Below, in pieces: positions 49,529-62,492 of a DNA stretch of 64,000 nucleotides. Made by a program: the position numbers and the translations under genes. Source of the stretch: Chimonanthus salicifolius (taxonomy: Eukaryota > Streptophyta > Magnoliopsida > Laurales > Calycanthaceae). The stretch lies in assembly GCA_013350335.1 (NCBI GenBank), contig CM023534.1, positions 7,283,542 to 7,347,541 of the forward strand. The letters are read 5' to 3'. Every line of letters starts with the position of its first letter. The stretch's first letter is position 1. The notes beneath the pieces are model-generated. The model was not told the origin of the DNA. It was given only the letters and a program-made list of their open reading frames with translations, and searched no databases.

Positions 49529-49893
49529 AGCATTAGGCACTCAAGGGGAAAAAGTGCCATAAAAGATGGTTTTGTTTGTTTGAGAAATTTTGGTCCAATT
49601 TGTCAAATGAAGAGAAGTTAATTACCTTTTCATGGTTGAAGTTCTAGACAAAATTTTGATCAGAGTGGTCTTTATGCTTTGGCCTTCAAATTTTAGCTAC
49701 AACATGTAAGTCATTGTGTTACTCTTGATAGATGAATTTTCTTTTAGTCCTGGTAATGATTTTAAAAAGAATCTTTTGACGATCAAACGGCTTCATTATA
49801 AACTTTTTGGCAGTCCTCTTAGAAGATTCATGTATTTTATTACTGCTTAATTTTTTGCTTTTTTGATTATCAGGTTTGGTTGCATGAGATATC

Positions 49894-52800
49894 ATGGCAA
49901 CGGCAACCATGGCTACTGCAGCTGGTGCTGCTGCTCTTCTTTACTATACATTGAACCGTAGATTACAATCCTCTGCATCTCAAGATGATGAGGAAGAGAT
50001 TGTTAGTGAGGCTCCCAAACCTGCACCTACTGGAAGGAATCAAGTATCACGTAGGCCTGTACAAGCTCCTGCAACTTGGTTAGAGACAATTGCAACCTTG
50101 TCAGAGACATTAAGATTTACCTACTCAGAGACCTTGGGGAAATGGCCAATTGGGGATCTGGCTTTTGGCATCAACTTTCTCATAAAGAGGCAGGTTAGTA
50201 TCATTTTAATTTTGTTTATGCACAGAATAATCATTTTTTCTTTACGCTGTCTTTTGCTTTACAATTTTTTTTTCAATCTCTGACCCAACTCCCGGTCAGG
50301 CTTGGCTGTTGTAATTTTTCTTTCTAGATTTTTTCTATTTTTCTTGGAATAAGTTTTAGTTAGCTTTCAAAGGAAAAAAAAAGATATATTTGGTAAGGGC
50401 TCATTTATGTATTATAGAGAATGCATGGTAGTCCACAAATTTTATTCAAGAGTGAATTTGAAGTAGGGTTATTGGACTAGTAGAAACCATGGCAGTCAAA
50501 GGCCACCTTAGTTGTGCCTAGGCCCTTGCCTAGGCTCCAGACACATTTTGTGCCTTGCTTAGCTCTGACGTAGTCTCACCTTACTTGAGACTTTTCTCAA
50601 GTTTTTATATAATAGCTAGTAATTATTGTATAATACTTAATTAGGAACTTTATTTAGTAGAAAATATACTTACATGTTTTCTAATAAGGACATAAATCTA
50701 TAAATATAGACATATTTAAAGTATCTAAATAAATGCCCCAACAAAATTAGGCTTATGCCTAGACATGTGACTTGGGACACTTGGCACCTTGGTTGTATCG
50801 TGCACCATGTGCCTTGACTATTGTGGTAGAAATAAGCAAATGATAAGTGGAATTTCTATTCAGAAGAGAAGAAAAAGATGCTTCAGATTGAACAACCTTT
50901 TCCTTTAGTTGAGAATTTGGAAACATTACAAGAAGTGAGTTCCATACAAACTGCAAGTTGCAGACAATGGCCATGCAAATTTCAGTGGAGAATAATTAGA
51001 ACAAAGAGGAACAATCACTTTTGTTTCATGCATGGTAGACAAAGTGCTGAGTGTTATATGTGTGCTTTAATTCAAATTTCCTATTGAAAGCAAGTTTCTA
51101 GAATATCTTAAAACATATAACACAACCAGTAGTCTAAAACTTGTAACTTCACTGCAGCCTATAGAAAAATAGGCTTTGACTTTCTTATCACTCGTCTACA
51201 TTGCACAATCAGTCGAAATATGTGATCACGATGCCCGTGATCGAGTTCACGTAGTTGTGGGCTTCATCAAACTGACAGAATCAAAACTATATCTGAGTTG
51301 GTTGGTTCTTTGGCCCTCCAATCAATTCTTACTCTGAACCCTCAGTGGGAGCTAGTGCCAATAACATCAGGGTTCATTCTTTTTCTCATGGGTTGCAGAC
51401 TTATTGATTCTTTGGATATTCCTAATGCAATTGTGGATGGTGATTCAAATTGCACAGTTTCTTGGTTTTCTTCTAGTTTTCCATGTAAACTGTCTAATCA
51501 AATTTTTGAAATTAGAGATATAGTGAAGTGAAGAAGATTTGTTGTTCCTCTAATGATGCAGCAGACCAGTTAGTGTGATCAGAGATGTCTTCTTCTATCT
51601 TGTAGACTTTTCAGTGTATCTTTTACCATGTTACTCTTGTTTCTCTTATGTTTTTCTTTAAAATAGAAGCTTCTTGCATTCCCTCCCTTTTCTAATCTGG
51701 TTCTTTAATTTTCAAAGAAACTTGACAACTTGCCCATTACTAGAGTGCAACCTCCATTGTCCATGTAACTTTACCCAATATGCATCCTGTGCTCTATACT
51801 TTATCATGCCTATGTAATGTTTCTCAGGTCAAAAATGAAAATGCTTGCATTTAAGAAGTCCATTTGGAATTTCCAAAGGTTATTGTCAAAAATCATTGCA
51901 TCTTTACTAGATCAATGTGCTATAAATTAGGACAGAACACTTCAGAGAATGTGAAGGAAAATAGTGGAAGAAGATGAGAATGGAAGAAGAAGAGAAGAGA
52001 ACAGTTTGGAAATATTCGATTGTTTATCTTTCACTAAACATGATCAAATATACATACAGGAACTTTACAATTAATTCCCTAGTTTTGTGGGATAAATGAT
52101 GAAAACAAATTCAGATTCAAAGATACAACAACAGTAACATCCTTAAGGCTAAAAATGATTGATTGGAAGCATTAAGACCCTGATAATAGACAAATCACTG
52201 GATAGGATGAGCTCCTTTTTCTTTGTGAAGGGAAATTGGTAGATTTAATGAGTAGTAGAAATACCTTCAATTTGAGATGATGGATGACTAGAAGATGGAG
52301 ATTGATGTTCAGTTGCAGGAAATGTGACTTATCTATTGTCTTTTTGATGATACACTTGAAGTGGAGGTGAAGATGAGAGAATGGGAACATTATCAAAGGA
52401 GACGGAAAGTACCAATTATGAGTTATCAACATTTGAAATGGATGAATTATTATTGCAAATGTGCATTATTATTTACACAGAGGGATGGAAAAATTGTAGA
52501 AAACCAAAGAATTTGTTCATTATTTGCCTTATATAATATTCTAAAAGAAAATTGACTTTTGTAACTTGTTGGGATTATTTAGCCGCTATGTTCATAAAAT
52601 TAAAAAAGAAGAAGTAGATGCACCATAACAAATAAAAAAGATTCAAGTGTCTAAAAAAGCCAGCTATATCAGAGTAATCATTAATCACTATGGGTTGAGT
52701 CTTGTAGCTTCTCATTTGTTATGTCTTGGACCTAAACTGCATGCTTTTTCCTGTATTTTGGCTATCATATTAGTAGGCCTTTTCTTGTTTTTCATGGTTA

Positions 52801-55800
52801 TTAACATCAGATGAGTGACTCACTCGTCAAATAACTGATACTGTACCATCACTTTATTTGTTCGAGTGGTTGGGTATTCTCATCTTGTGTGGGAGGTCTT
52901 GCCTTCAAACCCTTGGGGCGCCTAACCTAATCCATGGTGCTTGTGGGTGGTGTCATGGATCTGGGGTTTTACCTATGATCACCAAGTGGGGTCGGCGGGT
53001 TTCCACGTATACCAAAAAAAAAAAAACTGATACTGTTTTTTATATATATTGAAATTATTCTCTCTCTGTGGCTATATGTATTGAAATCATAATAAACTAA
53101 TTTACTCTTCATCTTACTTGCAGGGAAATTTACATGTCGCCAGTATCTATGCTGGTGATGATAGTTTACAACTTAGAGGACCAGAAATAACTGCTGAGCT
53201 AAGATATCTATTGAAATTATTGACTCTTTGTTGGCATTTCTCAAAGAAGCCATTCGCATTGTTTTTGGAAGAAACTGGCTATTCTGAAGAAGATGTCCTC
53301 CTCCACGAACCAAAAGCAGCAGTAAATCTTGTTATTAATTCAGATTTCATGAGTATTGTTTTGGATTTCATGAGTTAATATCTAAGATTTTTTTACTTCT
53401 AAATTGGGAAATTACTTTTGGACAAGTCATGTTTTGTTACCTGTGCAACCATATCACTTTGGTTCGTGGTTCGTGTTTTTAATTACTCCGAGCTTGATTG
53501 GCTCTCTTCCCCCCTCTCTCTCTCTCTCACCCATTCCCGCACACATAATCACACCCACGCCCACACCCACACCCACACCCACACCCACACCGTTGAATCA
53601 AGAGCCAATAGTAAACATACTTTCAGTTAGTCCAATTTGGAGTACAAGTGCACCTACTTGCTCTGCAGTTCACTGAACTTCATTTGGACCTGGTTTTGCC
53701 TCAACTATCGATGGAGGCTGTCTGTTTCATCTGTCCTGCTATTTGTAGGTTCTTATGCTGAATTTGCATGGACCAGATGTTCTTAAAGACATAATTGATG
53801 ATATTTAATGATGTCCTATTGATAAATTTTGTCACCATTTCAATAAAGAAGACAAATTTCCTACAAGTCTGTCAAAACTATTTGGTGGATTGTGAACAAA
53901 CAGTCCCAACTAGAAAATTGGATTGTCTTCATGCCCAAACAAAGTGGGTTGTGCTACAACTGTGATGCAGCTCATCATCCAAGATTTTTTTTTTTTGTGG
54001 TGGTGGAGAGAAGGGTAAAGAAATTTGTATTCAGAAGAGAAACGGTTACAATACAAAAGAGGGTTCTGTTTTGACGAAAAACAGGCCACTTCAAGCAAAA
54101 GGGTGAATAAAAAAGAAAGTCAAAAGTACATGGGGAAAAAGAAGCTCCCTGTTATGCTAGAGGATCAGCTTCTTCATTCACCAAGTGGTGGTATGAGAAT
54201 AGGTCTTTTATAAGATCTCTAATTTCTTCAATATAATCCGAACACCACCAAGGACAATCCAAACACCCAGATGCCCATTTTACCACGTTGTTAGAATCTC
54301 CTTCCTGATAAACTTTTAAAGCCTTCTTCCACAAACAAATGACATTCTCTAAGGAGAGCTTTGCCATGGCCGCTGTTAAAGTTCAATTTATAACTATTAC
54401 ATTGGAGCAGAAGCCAATGCTGGAGAACATAGGACGTATATGGAGAAGTCCTTCCACGATATTTATTCATTTAAACTAAAAATGCAATTTTTTTTTATAA
54501 AATATGAGAAGAAATAGTTCTAAGTTTTTAACTTTTTGGTTTGAGTTCACGTAAGTTTCTTATATGTATGTATATGTTTTAGATGACAAAATAATTCACA
54601 TCATAACAGATGGAATCATTGTACGTGAATGAGTTTTTCATGTAGAGGTCATGTGTTCAAACCTTGAAGAGCATAAAAATTTTGAACAAAACTTGGCTTG
54701 ACTCAGATGAGTCAGTGAATCCTCTTAAAACTCTGCTAGACTTGGCTGAGTCATGTCAATTTTCCAACATGGGGGTAGTCACCTCAATGTTTGACTGAGT
54801 CATGTTGACTCATGTGAGTCAACGACTTGCCAACTTTTCCAACCATGGAACCAGTTTTTTAAATATAATTAATTAATGTTCAATTATCTATATATTGTGT
54901 TTTATATGCAGTGCACATTCTCAGATGCATACATGTTATATATCATTCATTAAAAAAAAATTTTATTTTATTGTATTTTTCAATGCAGCTTCTGAAACCA
55001 GCATTTACTATCCTAGTTGACAAAAACACAGAAAGTTTTTTCCTGCTGATCCGTGGAACTCATAGTATCAAAGACACTCTAACAGCTGCTACTGGTGCCG
55101 TTGTACCTTTCCATCATACTGTTGTAAATGAAGGTGGTGTCAGCAATTTAGTTCTTGGTTATGCACATTGTGGGATGGTTGCAGCTGCTCGCTGGATTGC
55201 AAAATGTGCAACTCCTTGTCTTATTAAAGCACTCGGTGAATATCCAGATTACAAAATCAAGGTAAGCTATTTCCTATGATTTCTTTTCAGTTGTCATTGT
55301 ATGCCTCATTTTATTTGACCTCTTCTATTTGTATTCCTTATAAACCATAGGGCTCTTTTATGTGATGAAACGGTCCCGTAGTTATTCAACCCGAAATCCT
55401 CAGTTCTTGTGTCATTTTGATTTCTCTAACTGCTTTATATATGTGTATGGCTGTGTGCTATGCCAAGATCTGGTCTTATGTCATCAGGAAGTTCAAAAAT
55501 AAGTTACTGTACCCTTTTCACTTCAATTTGTTCATAAAAATAATGAAGTTTGAAGCTCATATTTCTGGATTAGAACTGTGTAAACTGGACTGGAGAAGTT
55601 TGTGTGGATTTGATTGTTTTTTCTTCATAATTGGGTCTCCGCACTTCAGGTTGTGTAAACTAAGAGACTTCGCTTCAATTGGGATAATAGAGGATGTGTT
55701 GGACGAGATCTTATGCATCATATTGGCCTCTTTTGTCCATATCATATGAGCTATAATATGGAGGCTCATATCTAGCCAAATTGGATTTCTGTGGAACATC

Positions 55801-58800
55801 TTTTGGTTTTAAATCATGCCAAGTCGTAGTGTGGTTTGCTCAAGTGCCCCGGTCCTCCAGTTGGTTGGCTGTGTAGTACCCATCTCCATGCGAATTGTCT
55901 CTTTTGTCAAATCTAGTTGTTTGTGACAATTCCGCTTCATTTGTCTTTGATTTATCAGAGAGAGAGAGAGACTAAGAATATGTCAGTAATCTTCATGTTG
56001 GTCCCTATCTTTTTGGCTGATCGCAAGTTCTCATATATGGTAAATTTGTCCTTGGCTTCTGAGGATCTTCTGAAGATTACTTGCAAGTAGGTCCATATTG
56101 TGCCTATACATGGGTATGTTCAGGAACAGTGGAACAATGAGCTTTATGGGACCCACATGAACCAATGCTAATACTTGAATATGGGAAGGATGTGTGGGGA
56201 CCATGCGCATAGGGTTAGGCCTTGTTTCGCCTAGTCACTGCCACCCTATCATCCTAGTCTTGTGAATTCAATAATGAAATTTTAGCTTCTGCAAACAATT
56301 GATTTTCTAATGATCCATCAGAAAATGCTTGGATGATTGGATGCAGTGGAACCTTCACCCATCACCTAACCTGTAGCCCCTTGCACTTCTCATCCAACAA
56401 AATGCAATTCCCTGTTGTTCTAGAACACTACTCATGTATTGGATTAAAGAGACATCTTGTTGGACGTTGGATGAAATTACAATAAGAAAAACTTAGGACC
56501 TTATTACCAAATCACTCATCACCATCTTTTTCAAAGCGATCTATCGATCTATTTGAGTTTGGCACTCAATATATTAAAGTGTCTTCTTTCAAAGTTCTAA
56601 TGCTATCATGGATTGATAGTTCACTGTGGAGCAATTGTATCTTTGTTTGCTTTTCATTCAACTATGTAACTATGTTCATCAAATGGTTGAATGTTAGTAA
56701 CTATGCTTATTGAAGATGATCTAATGTCAGTGGCTATGTGTGCATGGGAGATTAAACTAAAGATGAATTTCTATATATGCATTCAATTATGAACTCATCT
56801 ACTGTTCTTTATCTTGATTGTTTATTGGAAAGACTAAATTGGGGTTTGAATGTTTTACATTATCATTGCCATTTGACTGATTTACTGATATCTACCCTTG
56901 ACTATTCAGATTGTTGGGCATTCTTTGGGTGGAGGTACTGCAGCACTTCTAACTTATGCCTTGCGTGAACAGAAGGAATTTTCCAATGCTACATGTGTTG
57001 CATTTGCTCCAGGTTTGTGTTTATTGCTCATTTGTTTCAGGGGTCATGTCCAAAACATTTTTGTGTGCAATATGTGTGTGTGTGTGTGTGTGTTTGTGTG
57101 TCTGCGTATGGAAACTGGATGCCCAAAATTATTGTAAGATATTCATTTGTTTCATTTCTATCAATGATAAATCTATGCCATTAATTTTTTTTAACTTTAA
57201 TGCTGGCGAAATGGCAGATGATTGGTTGGTTGTCTGTGTGTAAAGAATTTCAGGGTTTAACTCCAGAGGATTTTTATTTGTCTGGGGATGGATGTATGAA
57301 AGGGGTTGGTAGAGGTAGCAAGCGTTCAGTTGAGTAGGTTGCGCCTCCCATGGGATCTTGTAAATTCAATGTTGATGGCGCAACCAGGGGCAAGCCAAGG
57401 CCGATAGGAATTGGAGGTGTCCTTCACGACGATAGGGGTAGAATGTTGGCAGCTTTTTTCGAATCAGTAGGGTCAATGGAGTCAAATGAGGCTGAACTGA
57501 GAGCAATTAGGATAGCACTTCAGATCTGGTCAAGCTTTAGGGGCGGTAATCTCATTATCAAAGGTGACTCAACAAATAATATCTCCTGGGCTAGTAATAG
57601 GAAATTCACCCCGTGGAAACTGGCCTGTATTGCTAGAGACATTTGGAGCTTGTGCAATATGGGTAACATCACTTTCACTCATACGCTTCGTTCAGCAAAT
57701 TGCATTGCAAATTTCTTGATGAAAGCTAGTGTTTATCTACAAACACCGGCTTTGGAATTTTTTCCCATCGCCAACCTTGGGAGTTCGGGGTTTTGTTGTT
57801 GGGGTGGTTTACTTCTTGTATTTTTCTTTCATTTCTTGTTTTATTTTGTTTCTTATTTTCCTTGTTGTTCTTCGTCGATCTGAGTATATATCTCCTATAC
57901 TCAGATCATTCTTTTGTACCCTTCCCTTATTTTAATGGAATTTAGCAGTTAATGTTTCAAAAAAAAAAATGTTGTGAGATTGCATGTTTGAGGATCTTCT
58001 AGACAATGATGAAATTCGTGCTAATATGACAAACCTGAGTATGTGTGGGGAATCCCATTAACTGCACATCCCTTCCATGTGATATGTATAGTACTCAAGA
58101 CTCCAACAATTAACTCTGCTTATTTTATGTGATTAGTGCAGAAGTGGCTTTAGGAGTGTACGGGCCATTGAGCTATTTGTTGACTCATTCCATCAAGTAT
58201 ATAAAAAGGTTATTTGTTGACTGATTCATATATTCAGATCCTTCTAGCCTTAGTAGCTTGGGACTTTAGCTGCCACTTAGTCTTCCCCATAGTGCATGCA
58301 TCAATTTTAATTTCAACTGTGATGTCTGTGGATTTAAAGACACATTCATGGAAGTGGTGCAAGAGTTCAAATTGAATGGCTTGAGAAAACGAAGATCACA
58401 TTGGATATCCACTTGTTGTATGCAAAGGGATGTCCTAATTCCCATATTGCTTAGGGAATTCCTTTCCTTTCCCTTGGCTCTATTATGTAAGCAAGAGGGA
58501 ATTTTGGTCATTTCAAGTAAATTAGTTCTTTGTTTTGTGGTGGTTAGATGTTTGTGTTATTTATATGGCATATTTCAGAGGTTATATGAGACACTATTCT
58601 TCTTAATGTGCAATATTGAAGATATATATTGAAATACTGTATCAACATTGCAGAATATTGATTTTGTTATTTATTTTATTTCAGAACATTGGAATTGTAA
58701 TGTGTTTTGAACCTGTGATTGTGAGGACCTACATTGCAGAATATTGATTTTGTTATTTATTTTATTTCAGAACATTGGAATTGTAATGTGTTTTGAACCT

Positions 58801-61800
58801 GTGATTGTGAGGACCTTCTATCTTTGCTTCAGGCTCTTGCTGGTGCAAGTTCTACTTTTCAATATTGTGTTTTTTGTGTTTGTTTTTAAACAATTTATCT
58901 CAGGTCATATTCTATCCAGGACATGGAACTTCAACAGGATCGAGGATTTTTCATAACATTTCTTTCTTGTCTTCTCTATCAATTTTTATTAGTTGCTATT
59001 TCAAGATTTTTGGGAGGGGGTTTTGAAATTTACTTGTGTCGTGATCTTAAAGAGTGGCCTTGGACCAATAGTTGATTTGCCAAGATGCACCTGCTAAGAT
59101 TTCCCTCGTCAAAATGTTACCGAGAGTGAAGTGTAGAAGACCAAAAAATTATTTAAAAGTGTTTGAAACAAAGTTCAAGTAGTTTTTTGTTTAAGAGAGA
59201 AGGATCCTTGAAACTGCCATTTTGAAGAATTGGAGAAGCATATTCATGGAGTATTTTTTCAAAATCATAAAATATTGATTTCATATAATATGTATTATAT
59301 GCAAAATACATGCAATATATGTCTATTTTTTGAAAAATATTTATTTTCCCTATTAATAGAAATCTAACATTAAATCTGGGATGAAGTGTCATCAAGTATG
59401 TTATTCACAAATGGTATAGTACTAATTATTGAGCCCATGCATTTAGAAGACTGGAAATAGGCCTTGATGTAAAGTTGAAAGGTTATGACTAGAAGGTACA
59501 AGGAAAAGAGGGAGGCCATGTATATCCCAGATGGAAGGGATAAATAAGGATATATATAGAAAAAGCAAAATGGATATCATAGATTGTGTAGTCATTGTTC
59601 TAGAATTACCTTTAGGCAATCCTTCCAGCTTGGCATTATAACAATCTGCTTTCTTTACAATTTCAAGGGATTCTCTGGTTTGTAACTATGTGTTGTTTTG
59701 GTTATTTAGTATGCACTGACGCATTACAGATTCCTGATTACATATATTGTGCTTGCAGCTGCTTGCATGACTTGGGAGTTGGCTGAGTCAGGCGTGCCCT
59801 TTATTACTTCCGTCATTAATGGAGCTGATCTGGTGCCCACCTTTTCAGCTGCTTCAGTGGATGATCTACGTTCTGAGGTTCTGTACCTTGAACCCTTTTA
59901 CTGATTTATATTTCTTATTATTACTATTTAAATAAAATGGATCAGCAAATTACTAGACATATATTTGACATTGTAAGATCCTAAGCTCTGAATCTGCAGT
60001 TGACAATACTCTTGTAGATGTGTGATTATGCACTAGTGTGTGTGGGTGAGGTGGTTGGGAGGGGATTGGGGGTCCATTTTTTTAGTTGGACTCTTCTATT
60101 CTACTCTATCATAAAGTGCATGCTCTGTCACGTCACAAACTGCCGCGTGTCATCCTTTATCCCTTTCCTCTAGGATTTTAATAGCCTCACTCTTCTCCTC
60201 AGAACCTTCAACTTGCAACTATCAAAATTATCATACAGTGACTGTTTCTGGTCTTCTCTTCACATGTCTGAACCCCAAACTACATAAATATGTGCGTGTG
60301 TGAACACCCAATACCGCCCTCCCCCTTCAACACCACCTTTAAACTATGGAACTAGGGGTTTGATATGATGAAACTTTCATACCCTCTTCCCCTTCTCTAA
60401 ACTATGGAGCAAGGGGTTTGATATAATGAAATTTTCATATAGATGTTTGAACTAGGAATTAGCTGGCAACTAGAACGGTAATGGGTCACTATGAGAAATC
60501 ACGATTTATGAAACAGAGGAATTATATAATTATTGGCCTGAGCATTTGCACATGATTGTGAAGTTTTGAAATTGTACATGTGAACTATGTACCTTGGTGA
60601 TACATAATGTTGATAAATTGAAATTGCACTTCTAATCTTTGCAATGAGAAAATCCTGACTCTTCACCCACAAGGGTACATGTGAACTATGTACCTTGGAC
60701 TAAGCTTCTATCGGTTAAACTAGAGGTCTTGAGTTCAGCTCTCCCTGGACTTACTTGATACACTAGACTTATTTAAACTAAACTTATTTAAATCCTTTAA
60801 TGGAAATGTTGGTCCCTCACAGGTGACTGCATCAGCCTGGCTGAACGATCTTCGGAATCAGATTGAGAAGACAAGAATTCTGAGCACAGTTTATCGTTCT
60901 GCATCAGCCTTGGGTTCCCGTCTTCCCTCCATTGCCAGTGCCAAAGCTAGAGTAGCTGGAGCGGGTGCAATTCTACGTCCTGTCTCCAGTGGTACGCAGG
61001 TAAAAATTCAGGATTGGAGCAATAATTTCACATGTATGCTATTTGTAGAAATCATAACTGTCCATTTTTCTCCACATGTGCACATACCACAACACCATTA
61101 CACTAGGCTACATTAACTATGCAGGCATGCTAAACTAGGACCTATAGAAGGGATCATAGGGTCCATATTGAAGTTATGTTCATGAAGGCACGTTGATATT
61201 TAGACCAGATGGCACTCGCATGGAACTTGAAATATGTAATGCTCTATAGAAAGTCAAAACTTATTTTAGGAAATAAAAATAAGAAAGAAAAAGGTCTTCA
61301 CCCTTGGTACCCGAAACCCAACACCCTTAGCACCAGCACCAACAAGTTCTTCTATTATTACTAGTACTACTACAGTATGTTACTAAATGACTACCAAAGC
61401 ATTGATAACATCACATTTGTAAATTTTTTGTTATGCGTCATATTTGTAATTTGAGCAAGACAAAAATGCTACTTCAGATGCATTTGTTATTTGTTTGAGA
61501 GAATGGTAACACTGGATTTATGGTTTCAATTTGTTGTTGCTAATATTTATTGTTATTAAATAAATCTGGTAATGTCAGCAGATATCTGTGAGACTTGAAA
61601 GAAGGGGGGAAAAAGACATGAATGTATCCTGTTATTTTCATGATAAATACTCAAAACTCTCTTCTTTTAGATACAACAATTCTGGATGGCTAACGTCAAT
61701 AGGATTTTGTAAAAGCTTCAGGTTGTAATGAGGAGAGCTCATAGTGTGGCTAAGGCATCCTGGTCATCCTGGTCATGTATGGGAGCCCGCCACCGTCCAG

Positions 61801-62492
61801 CAGCCATTGTTGCTGCTTCCAATTCAAACACAGATGAAGATCACATAACCACAATGGTGGCAACAGAATCTGCCAAGCCTCTTCTGATGTCCAACAGATC
61901 CACAATGATAATAGAAACCACAGAGCTGTCCACATCTACATCTTCAGGTGTGGGATGGGCTTCAGAAGTTGAATGTTGTTCTGATGAAAACATAGCTTGT
62001 GTAGATGTTGATGAAGATAGTGGTGAGGATCTTAATGGTCATGGTAGAAGTGAGGACCGCATGACTGAAGAGGAGCTGTGGCAGCAGCTCGAGCATGAAC
62101 TGTACACACCGAAGGAGGAAGAGGAAGCTGATGTGGCAAATGAAATGAGGGAAGAGGAAAATGCAGCTGTGGCTGAGGTTGCTGGGACATCATCAGGGAG
62201 CTTGGCAGTCAAAACTGCAGAGACCCACCGTTTTTACCCTGCAGGAAAGATCATGCACCTAGTCACTCACTTACCTGAGGATCCTGAGGATCCCATGATT
62301 GAAGGCGACTCCATTTTGAGAGATGATGGAGGCAACAGTAGGCCAGAGGAACCAAAGGTCGGGATTTACCTGACACCGAGGTCACTATATGGTAAGCTTA
62401 GGCTCTCGCGGACCATGATCAATGATCACTTCATGCCAATCTACAAGAGACATATTGAGCAGCTAATCAGTGAACTAGAGAAGGGAGCTTAA
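49894..62492 (+). CDS. sn1-specific diacylglycerol lipase-like protein (class 3 lipase)
   Basis: Coding exons: 49894-50193, 53124-53321, 54989-55261, 56910-57012, 59759-59877, 60823-60999 and 61722-62492. All are GT-AG and phases join to 646 aa. The N-terminus has a short hydrophobic segment (about 2-20). The Lipase_3 N-terminal region spans about 60-165. The alpha/beta-hydrolase core has LLIRGTHSIKDTLTAATGA, the nucleophile elbow GHSLGGG with Ser262, and NGADLVP with the likely catalytic Asp315. RVAGAGAILRPVSSGTQ follows. After a ~180-residue acidic linker, YPAGKIMH supplies the likely catalytic His569; the protein ends in a SRTMINDHFMPIYK block. By family knowledge such enzymes hydrolyse mono/diacylglycerols at membranes. 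The long Ser/Glu-rich insert before the His resembles the regulatory loop of DAG lipases. The closest known type is the plant mono-/diacylglycerol lipase with an N-terminal DAGL domain. Introns hold LINE relics, a SINE and a TIR element. Confidence 0.95.
50487..50826. mobile_element. 340-bp TIR element in lipase intron 1
   Basis: The left end is CCATGGCAGTCAAAGGC and the right end is the inverse GCCTTGACTATTGTG. Inside each end are GTGCCTAGGC / GCCTAGACAT motifs. The flanks share GTAGAAA (50480-50486, 50827-50833), extending to 7 of 8 or 9 bp, which fits a hAT or MULE duplication. Non-coding. Confidence 0.65.
51280..51720 (+). mobile_element. LINE RNase H relic in lipase intron 1
   Basis: The frame holds AIVDGDSNCTVSWFSSSFPCKLSNQIFEIRDIV then SSNDAADQL in a shifted frame. 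These match the D and AxxAD blocks of LINE RNase H. A 3' UTR-like stretch follows. The copy is truncated and old. Confidence 0.6.
52845..53024 (+). mobile_element. SINE-like element with 12-bp target duplication
   Basis: An A-box-like CGAGTGGTTGGGTA and a B-box-like CCTTCAAACCC are followed by a GGTG-rich body and a 13-A tail. The flanks are AACTGATACTGT on both sides (52833-52844, 53025-53036). It ends about 100 bp before the exon 2 acceptor of the lipase gene. Confidence 0.75.
53546..53590. repeat. (CACACC)n minisatellite-like tract
   Basis: Repeated CCCACA units preceded by a CTCTCT tract, in lipase intron 2. Long open frames here (poly-Thr-Pro or Thr-His) are products of the repeat. Confidence 0.85.
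53983..54400 (-). mobile_element. 5'-truncated L1-like LINE with RNase H tail
   Basis: On the minus strand a frame (54367-54152) reads KVYQEGDSNNVVKWASG...YIEEIRDLIKD...NEEADPLA, an RNase H C-terminus. It is followed by a 3' UTR and an A tail (T-tract at 53984-53996). The 3' UTR resembles that of the LINE at 41.87 kb (T-tract, then GAGAAGGG...TACAAA), so both belong to related L1-like elements. Confidence 0.65.
57072..57096. repeat. (TG)n microsatellite
   Basis: About ten TG units near the start of lipase intron 4, roughly 60 bp after the donor site. Confidence 0.85.
57200..57970 (+). mobile_element. 5'-truncated LINE with RNase H domain and poly(A)
   Basis: The frame at 57350-57883 reads CKFNVDGATRGKPRPIGIGGVL, SNEAELRAIRIAL, IKGDSTNNISWAS and RSANCIANFLM, a complete archaeal-type RNase H fold in linear order. 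The final block has Asn where Asp is expected (SANxxAD). A Cys/Phe-rich tail, 3' UTR and a run of 10 A at about 57959-57968 close it. It lies in lipase intron 4, same strand as the gene. Confidence 0.75.
58645..58816. repeat. Perfect 86-bp tandem duplication
   Basis: 58645-58730 and 58731-58816 are identical as read, each beginning ACATTGCAGAATATTG and ending GTGAGGACCT. It lies in lipase intron 4, about 0.95 kb before the next exon. Confidence 0.9.
59420..59640 (+). mobile_element. Weak RTE-like LINE 3' fragment
   Basis: A frame reads RRYKEKRGRPC-SQMEG then a KMDIID block, similar in composition and order to the RGRP and RKD blocks of the RTE-like remnants at 1.9 and 12.1 kb. Short and uncertain. 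Confidence 0.3.
60340..60445. repeat. Imperfect ~55-bp direct repeat
   Basis: TAAACTATGGAACTAGGGG-TTTGATATGATGAAACTTTCATA is followed by a near copy, TAAACTATGGAGCAAGGGG-TTTGATATAATGAAATTTTCATA, in lipase intron 5. Confidence 0.75.

Noticed and set aside
53404..53676. 90-codon frame with TPTPTP repeats
   Set aside because: It is a by-product of the CACACC minisatellite in the lipase intron.
54600..54670. B-box-like GTTCAAACC in lipase intron 2
   Set aside because: Isolated, without the rest of a SINE or tRNA.
60690..60770. tRNA-like B box (GAGTTCAGCTC) in lipase intron 5
   Set aside because: No matching A box, tail or duplication; at most a SINE scrap.
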